DNA of 21,485 bases from Thalassiosira profunda (Eukaryota; Bacillariophyta; Thalassiosirophyceae; Thalassiosirales; Thalassiosiraceae), in contig JALLAP010000067.1 in assembly GCA_036939355.1 (NCBI GenBank), positions 1-21,485 of the forward strand, written 5' to 3'. Shown one piece after another: positions 9,199-14,820 of the stretch. Positions within the stretch are counted from its first letter, which is position 1. Each line of letters begins with the position of its first letter. Below the pieces are notes generated by a model, which saw nothing but the letters and a program-made list of their open reading frames with translations, made no database searches and was not told the DNA's origin. A program made the translations under genes and the position numbers.

Positions 9199-9522
9199 CC
9201 GATGTGAAGTTGAACATAGACATGTATCGTAGTATGTATCAGGAGGTTCTCTCTAGGTGCTGTGTTCGATGTGACTTGGTATTAGTCGCGGCTCACATTA
9301 TTTGAGTTCCGCATCTCTCCAAAATGCATGCAGAGTGCCCGAAGATACAATGTGGTGTTCGCATGATGATGTTGCACACCAAAATCCACTGCCTTTGACG
9401 GAAAGAATGTGCAAAATCCACTGCCTTTGACGGAAAGAATGCATGATGTTGAATGATGTTGATGTCTGAGAAAGAATCGGGGAGCTTCCAATCACTTCAC
9501 AATCCAAAGAAGCGAACCGACC
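9199..9522. promoter_or_regulatory. GPCR 3' flank and LPMO promoter
   Basis: A 324-nt intergenic stretch without a supportable gene. Its main content is a 30-nt direct repeat (9380-9441), followed by a short GATGTTG-rich segment (9442-9467) just upstream of the LPMO start. I see no clear TATA box. Confidence 0.5.
9380..9441 (+). repeat. 30-nt direct repeat upstream of LPMO
   Basis: Two exact copies (9380-9409 and 9412-9441, period 32) that begin CAAAATCCACTGCCTTTGAC and end GGAAAGAATG. They end 81 nt before the LPMO start codon, so they are positioned as a possible upstream activating element. Confidence 0.85.
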
Positions 9523-10777
9523 ATGCGCCTATCGACCGCCGCCGCCCTTTTGGCCCTCGCGGCCCACCTCCCGGCCCCCGTCCGCGGCCACGGCTTCCAG
9601 GCCAGTCCCCGTTCGCGGCAGAAACTCGCCGAGGATGCTGGTGATGAGTCCTGCCCCCACTGCTACAACGGCGGCAGCAAGGGCAACGTCATGACGAACA
9701 CCGACAACATCAACACGGCCTGCTCCAAGTGTTGGCCGTGGCCCTATGAGGATCCAGACGAGTCAACGAGGCACGGCCTCTGCGGCGATCCTTCGGGCGG
9801 AAGTCCTCAGCCATACTTGCCTCCCGGCGAGATTGACACGTTCTACGAGCAGGGTTCGGAAATCGAAGTCAAGGTGTTCATCAAGGCCCATCACAAGGGA
9901 CACGTCGAGCTGCGCCTCTGCCAGATCGCAGCGTGGGAGGACAGTCCATCCTGTGAATCTTTGAGCCAGGAGTGCCTCAACGAGCACATCCTGCTGCGCA
10001 CGTCCGACACAGGCGCCACGTCAGGGACAGAGCACTACGGTCCCGACTACTGGGGTGTGTACGGCGACACGGCGAACGAGAACTACGGCGACTGCAGCGG
10101 CACTCCCCGTGACTACAACCTCCTCGGGGCAGGGACCGAATGGGACGGATGGGACCCCTGCTGGCCGGAGCGGTATCACCTGGGGCTACGGCGGAGCACC
10201 CCCGACAATCCAGACGAGAGGGGCTGGCTCGCCCAGTTCAAGGTCAAGCTCCCCACCGATCTGACGTGCAAGCACTGCGTGATGCAGATGGTGTACGTGA
10301 CGTCGAACAGCTGCTCGCCCCCGGGATACCGCTCGGCCATTCAGGGCATGACGGGACAGTCCAACACCGGGACGTGCGGCAGCACGGACACCCTGTACCC
10401 GGAAGGTAAGAGCTTGAGAAATCCATCCGCCGTGTACTGTACCATCTGCACACTTTGCAACGTCTCATAAACTGCCATGCATCTCTGACGAAGAGTTCTG
10501 GAACTGCGCCGACGTGCAAGTCTACCCCACCGGAGATGCCGCGACCGCGTTCGATGACTGCCAGGATGTAACGCCGTCGACGACTACAACGATCGCGGCG
10601 ACGACGACGACCGCCGATCCCCCGGCGACGACGACCGCCGATCCCCAGACGAGCACAACGGCCACCGATCCTCCCCTACCGCCGGACAACTGCGACCCCT
10701 GCGAGCAATACGATAAGAGGAATGCGTGCGTGGCCTGCAGCTGCGGGTGGAGCAAGGGAAGCTGTGGCGACCCCTAG
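9523..10777 (+). CDS. secreted copper-dependent lytic polysaccharide monooxygenase (LPMO_10/AA15-like) with Cys-rich tail
   Basis: Two exons, 9523-10405 and 10494-10777, with a phase 1 GTAAGA...AG intron, giving 388 residues. A signal peptide (1-22, ending APVRG) leaves His23 at the mature N-terminus (HGFQASPRSR), as the copper histidine brace requires. The second brace histidine is probably His124 in KAHHKGHVELRLCQ, which matches the AxHxG...F/LxLC motif of AA10/AA15 enzymes. The fold continues through CKHCVMQMVYVTSNSC, and the splice junction creates YPEEFWNCADV, the usual last strand with the axial aromatic. The family oxidatively cleaves chitin or cellulose outside the cell, and chitin is a known product of some centric diatoms. 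After the catalytic domain comes a Thr-rich linker (TTTTIAATTTTADPPATTT) and a short six-Cys segment (CDPC...ACVACSC...SC) that I do not recognise. It is convergent with the hemoglobin gene. Confidence 0.88.
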
Positions 10778-11189
10778 ACGATGTAGGCACCCGGGAACCG
10801 ACTCGGAAGGGGTACGATATGTTTGCGGGAGGGCATTAATTTGTTTTAGGCAGGAGGGACAGAAGAATTACGTCAAAGTTTGTAGAGTAAAGAGATAAAG
10901 AGACTCAGTTGCAACTCGCGTGTAACCTGCCTAACCGATCCATCACAACACAATATGCGGTGCTGGCAACTCGTCGAAAATCGTTCCAACGGCTTTCTGG
11001 CGTACCGTGGGAGAGCCTCACTTGACACCGATCACAAGATGTGCACTTCCTACCACATCGAAAGCCGTCGATCGGTCGGCATCGCATGCAGCCCCCGGAT
11101 CTTTAGATTGCATGTTGCGTTGCTGCGCGCACACACCCTCGGAAACAAAACCTTTCATTCCTTCATTTGTGCCATATCTGTCAATTCAT
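10778..11189. other. convergent intergenic region (LPMO / truncated hemoglobin 3' ends)
   Basis: No gene seen. It holds the 3' flanks of both neighbours. On the minus strand, at 11048-11033, is AAGTGCACATCTTGTG, a copy of the motif otherwise found in introns. A GTAGGA donor-like sequence lies just upstream of it and a CAG lies about 57 nt further on, so a 3'-UTR intron of the hemoglobin transcript is possible. Sequence from about 11010 to 11160 is recognisably repeated downstream of the hemoglobin pseudogene (about 14120-14225) and marks the left part of the duplicated unit. Confidence 0.4.
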
Positions 11190-11907
11190 TCATTCTTTGT
11201 GCCGTCGGCTCTTCGCAATCCGAACCGCAATCACCGCCACCGCGCCCGCCAACACCAACTGCACCGTCCTCCTCCGCACGACAGCCCGCTTCCGCCGCTC
11301 CTTTGCCTGCAGCGCCCCCTCCTCAAATATGTCCCTCAGGGGCATCACCACCTCCAATGCCTCCTTGATCAATGCGTCGTCCACGTGCATATCCTGCAGC
11401 GTCGACGTAAAATGCTCCGCGACCAAATCGAAGTGACCTTCGTCGAGGCCTTGGTCGAATATGAGGACGTGCCGTTTCAGGAGCAGGTCGCGGAGGTCGA
11501 AGTTGTCGGGGATGGCGGTGAAGGCGATGGACATGAGGTTGCTGCGCGTTTGGTATCATCGAAGGAAGAGACAAGATGTGAGGTGGGATTTGCACGCTGA
11601 TTTTGCAACACACAAGATGTGCACACTTTTCCAATAATGCCCCGTCAAACAATATTGTACAGAATCCACCGCCCTCGCACACTCGCACCCTTCTCCCACC
11701 CCATACTCACAACTGGTGCCACTTGATCACCTCGACCGAGTGCCCATCGAAGAAATGAACCAACCGCGGATCGTTCATCTGCTTCTCGTAAAATCGATCT
11801 ATCGCCTCGCGCTTCTTGGCGTCGCCGCCCAGTTTTGCGAGGAGGACGGAGCGCCGCGCGGACGCGCCGTGGTGAAGGGGGTAGGTGTCGTAGGTTGCGG
11901 AGGCCAT
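11190..11907 (-). CDS. group I truncated hemoglobin with C-terminal membrane anchor
   Basis: Two exons on the minus strand, 11711-11907 then 11190-11541, with a 169-nt GTGAGT...GCAG intron (phase 2); 182 residues. The start (ATG at 11907) is chosen because it leaves only a short pre-globin leader. The 2/2 globin fold is clear: KLGGDAKKREAIDRFYEKQ with Tyr40 at B10, FFDG, VIKWHQ with Gln65 at E11, proximal His90 in LLKRH, then GLDEGHFDLVAEHF. TyrB10/GlnE11 is the pairing of group I truncated hemoglobins, which bind O2 and can detoxify NO. Unusually the globin ends near 141 and is followed by a basic linker (RRKRAVVRRR) and a hydrophobic segment TVQLVLAGAVAVIAVRIA (158-175), ending SRRHKE. That is the layout of a tail-anchored protein with the globin facing the cytosol. 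It shares a ~205-nt divergent promoter with DUF285 gene B. Confidence 0.9.
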
Positions 11908-12112
11908 GGTCGTCGTCGAGCGTGTCTTGCCATGTTGTGCAAATCTCGGCACGCCTGAGGGCGGAGGCTTCGCTTCGGCAAAATCAGAAGCCGAAGCCTC
12001 AAAGTACCGATTCCGCCGTACCTTCTACGTAGATTCGGCCGGGCGGAGCAGCTCGCTTTTTGCCCCCTCCGGCGCGCTCTCTGAGTTGAGACGTTATCAA
12101 ACACACGGGAGG
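11908..12112. promoter_or_regulatory. divergent promoter, truncated hemoglobin / DUF285 gene B
   Basis: 205 nt between divergent ATGs. Contains a perfect 9-bp inverted repeat GAGGCTTCG (11964-11972) / CGAAGCCTC (11992-12000), with an overlapping CTTCGGC/GCCGAAG pair inside it. Contains TTCTACGTAGATTCGG at 12023-12038, related to the tandem element upstream of gene A and at nearly the same distance from the start codon. Confidence 0.55.
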
Positions 12113-14005
12113 ATGCCCCGACAAACCGACGACAGCGACGACGACGGCGGCCCAGCCGGGGCGGCGGGGGCGGCGGAGGATCGCTCGTCGGCGGCAGAAG
12201 CGTCTCTGCCGCCAGCCAGCGCCTCTTCAGCCGCCTCAGCTGCGGCTGCGGCCGGTGCGAACACCGCCATCAGCCCTGCAGCTGCAGCAAGCGTCGAGAA
12301 CCATCCCTCGCCCGACGATGCCCCGGTGCCCGTCGCTCAGAACGCCGCAGTCCTCGATATGGAGGAGGCGTGCAACAAAAGAGTGGAGGAAATCGATGCG
12401 TCGGGAGAGGACGCCCCGGTGCCCGTTGAAATGATGGACACATCTTATGATCGGGCGGAGAAGGGGCACGTGGAAATGGTCGATGGCGACGACGAGGGGC
12501 CCGTGCCTCCGTTGCAAATCCTTGGCGACGGCAGCGACGCCAAAATTGAAGCGAAGAGGAAGAGCCGGGACGGAACCACGTGGCAGCAGCGCCAATTCCG
12601 GGCCCGGACAGCGGCCATCATCGACTCCAAAATCGAAGCCGAGATGAGAGCGGGGAGAGCCCGAGACGAGGCATCGCCCAACGCTGCGTCGGACGATGTT
12701 GAGCCACGGGCAGCAACTTCAGATGTTGAGGATGCGCGCCCCGCGATGGTGGCTCCGACAATCCGTCCGCCTCCGCCCTCGATGCTGCCTCGCAACTCGT
12801 CGGCATCGGAATCGGCCGAGCCTTCCGTCCCGATATTGCAGGCCCATCTCGTCGAGGACGAGTCTGAGCGGCCCGTGTACGATGCAGTGCCTGTCGGGGA
12901 AGAGCACTGGGCGAAGCGACACCAGAAAAAGATCATTGGGGTATTTTTCTTAGTGATTGTTGCAATGGCCGTGGCTTTCGGTGCGGCTTTCGGAACGGGT
13001 AGCGATGATGCTGCCATGGTGTATGGTAGTCAGTGCTTTACGAGCAGTGGGGAACTCCAGGCTGCCGTCAACGGCTACATAGCTGGAGGGGCTGCCTGTT
13101 CTAGAGGTGACAGCGAGTGTGAGATCCTTGAAACGTACGGGTGGCCGATCGGGACGTGGTGCACATCCAATGTGACCGACATGTCGGAATTGTTTCAGGG
13201 GAAAGACCTTTTCAATGAAGACCTGTCGTCGTGGGATACCTCCAAAGTCACTTCGATGGCATATATGTTCGAAGGAGCCTCTTCGTTCAACGGCGACGTG
13301 AGCAATTGGGACACATCCAAAGTCACTTCGATGGAGAGGATGTTCGCTGATGCCTCTTCGTTCAACCAGGACTTGCCCTGGGACACCTCCAACGTCACTT
13401 CAATGTATTCGATGTTTTATGAAGCCTCTTCTTTCAACGGGAACTTGAGCAATTTTGACACCTCGAGAGTTACTTCAATGGAATGGATGTTCTCTTGGGC
13501 CTCTGCATTCAATCGGAACGTAAGCAGTTTCGACACGTCCAAAGTCACTTCGATGATTGGAATGTTCGCTGGAGCCTCTTCATTCAACGGGGACGTGAGC
13601 CGCTGGGATACATCAGACGTCACGTCAATGAATAGCATGTTCGTTTTTACCGAAGCATTCAACGGCGATGTGAGCAATTGGAACACCTCGAATGCCACTG
13701 ATATGGAGAGTATGTTTAGTGGAGCCTCGGCATTCAACGGGGACGTGAGCCGTTGGGAAGTGGCCTCTGTGACAGACATGTCGAACATGTTCCGGGGAGC
13801 CAGCTCATTCAACCAAAACCTCTGCGCCTGGGGCGTTCATTACAATGCCACTGTTGATTCTGACCCTGTCGGCGATGACGACTGGATACCTGACCCATAC
13901 GCGGATATGTTTTTGGATACGAGCTGTCCCAGCGAAAGCGATCCAACGGGGCCTTACTCAAACTGGTGCGTGGCAACATGCAACAATACCGAACAGAATG
14001 ACTAG
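12113..14005 (+). CDS. type II membrane protein with BspA-like/DUF285 repeats (paralog B)
   Basis: Intronless, 630 residues. The ATG at 12113 (MPRQTDDSDDDGG) is aligned with paralog A; the frame is open upstream to 11906 but that part is not conserved. The N-terminal region is Ala- and Asp-rich, with DDAPVPV and EDAPVPVEMMDTSYDRAEKG motifs, and an EEHWAKRHQKK basic segment precedes a single membrane helix (about 274-295). The predicted outside part has a Cys cap (CSRGDSECEILETYGWPIGTW) and nine DUF285 units. The third unit is one residue short (DLPWDTS where DLSNWDTS is expected), a small in-frame deletion. It ends at CAWGVHYN plus a short Cys tail (SNWCVATCNNTEQND) without the GDGICC module found in paralog C. 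Nucleotides 12878-13236 are identical to 15559-15917 of gene C. Confidence 0.88.
   Translation: MPRQTDDSDDDGGPAGAAGAAEDRSSAAEASLPPASASSAASAAAAAGANTAISPAAAASVENHPSPDDAPVPVAQNAAVLDMEEACNKRVEEIDASGEDAPVPVEMMDTSYDRAEKGHVEMVDGDDEGPVPPLQILGDGSDAKIEAKRKSRDGTTWQQRQFRARTAAIIDSKIEAEMRAGRARDEASPNAASDDVEPRAATSDVEDARPAMVAPTIRPPPPSMLPRNSSASESAEPSVPILQAHLVEDESERPVYDAVPVGEEHWAKRHQKKIIGVFFLVIVAMAVAFGAAFGTGSDDAAMVYGSQCFTSSGELQAAVNGYIAGGAACSRGDSECEILETYGWPIGTWCTSNVTDMSELFQGKDLFNEDLSSWDTSKVTSMAYMFEGASSFNGDVSNWDTSKVTSMERMFADASSFNQDLPWDTSNVTSMYSMFYEASSFNGNLSNFDTSRVTSMEWMFSWASAFNRNVSSFDTSKVTSMIGMFAGASSFNGDVSRWDTSDVTSMNSMFVFTEAFNGDVSNWNTSNATDMESMFSGASAFNGDVSRWEVASVTDMSNMFRGASSFNQNLCAWGVHYNATVDSDPVGDDDWIPDPYADMFLDTSCPSESDPTGPYSNWCVATCNNTEQND
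12878..13236 (+). repeat. 359-nt tract identical between genes B and C
   Basis: By base-by-base reading, 12878-13236 and 15559-15917 (offset 2681) have no mismatch or gap. The tract covers the juxtamembrane segment, the membrane helix and the Cys cap through the first DUF285 unit. Identity ends sharply at both sides: gcccgtgtac versus gccagtttac on the left, gtgggatacc versus gtgggacacc on the right. Coding sequence outside differs at many positions. Confidence 0.9.
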
Positions 14006-14237
14006 TAACGCAATGTGGAGTACTTTATTGGCAATTCTCATCTCATTGTAACAATCTAACAATATTGTACCGACACAACAAAAGCGTTCCAGCGACATTC
14101 TATTGCGTTGCATTTGGAGGTACGGAGAGCCAAACTTTGCACCGTGCAGATACCGGTATTCGGTCGGTATTATACGCATTGCAGCCGTTGCAGTGCGCGC
14201 ACACCTCCTGCAAACAAAACCCGTCCCTTCTCCGACC
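14006..14237. other. gene B 3' flank and duplication junction
   Basis: Noncoding. Holds the 37-nt flank shared with gene A (14086-14122), a 10-bp palindrome ATACCGGTAT (14150-14159), and sequence homologous to the 3' flank of the intact hemoglobin gene (GCGCGCACAC...AACAAAACC, compare 11125-11150). The junction between the two tandem units lies here. Confidence 0.6.
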
Positions 14238-14646
14238 CTGTCGGGGATATGGCGGTGAAGGCGATGGATACGAGGTTGCTGCGCCCAAATTGAGATAATG
14301 CATCGAAGGATGAATCGCAAAGGTGAGATGGGGGATTTGCACGCTGATTTTGCACAAGAAGACACAAGTGTGCACACATTTCCAACAATGCCCCGTCAAA
14401 CAACGTACACAATCCACCAGCAACTATTTACCACACGCCCACGCCACCCCACACTCACAACTGGTGCCACTTGATCACCTCGATCGATGGAGAAGTGCAC
14501 AACCGCGGATCGTCCATTATTTGTTTTTCGTAGAACCGATCAATCGCCTCGCGCTTCGCGTCGTCGCCGCCCAGTTTTGCGAGGAGGACGGAGCGCCGCG
14601 GACGCGCCGTGGTGGAGGGGGTAGGTGTCGTAGGCGGCGAGGTCAT
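14238..14646 (-). pseudogene. truncated hemoglobin pseudogene (second copy)
   Basis: Exon 1 equivalent at 14460-14646 and the start of exon 2 at 14278 downward, separated by an intron with intact GTGAGT and GCAG ends (14279-14459 approximately). SVLLAKLGGD, REAIDRFYEKQ and IEVIKWHQ survive. The first exon carries a 1-nt and a 2-nt deletion that cancel, and a further deletion removes the HFFDGH segment. Exon 2 breaks off after SIAFTAI at about 14238-14240 and joins directly to the 3' flank, deleting the proximal histidine, the rest of the globin and the membrane anchor. It cannot encode a heme-binding globin. Confidence 0.85.
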
Positions 14647-14820
14647 GGTCGTCGTCGTGCTTAGTACAATAGAGACGCAAAAGCGCCGCCTCGCTCTTCG
14701 CTCTGCAAGTTAGTTAGGGTAGGTAGGTAGATGGTAGATGGGTACCTATCTAGAGGGGTTCGGGTTCGGGTTCGGGTTTCTTCTCGTCACAAAAGCAAAA
14801 GATTCCTCGCCGCTTCAGCG
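14647..14820. promoter_or_regulatory. promoter region of DUF285 gene C with GGGTTC repeats
   Basis: Contains a GTTAGGGTAGGTAGGTAG tract (14713-14730), then CTATCTAGAGGGGTTCGG (14746-14763), which looks like a diverged form of the CTACGTAG..ATTCG element of genes A and B and lies 75 nt before the ATG. It is followed by three GGGTTC units (about 14756-14777). The in-frame ATG at 14731 would add 30 basic residues not seen in the paralogs. Confidence 0.45.

Noticed and set aside
10955..11600. Plus-strand open frames opposite the hemoglobin
   Set aside because: They are antisense to the clearly conserved globin exon 2 and carry no recognisable domain.
14756..14777. True telomere at GGGTTC repeats
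   Set aside because: Only three units, internal to the window between genes, and not the TTAGGG repeat expected for stramenopiles.
14731..14820. N-terminal extension of gene C from an upstream ATG
   Set aside because: Encodes a basic low-complexity stretch from GGGTTC repeats that is absent from the other paralogs.
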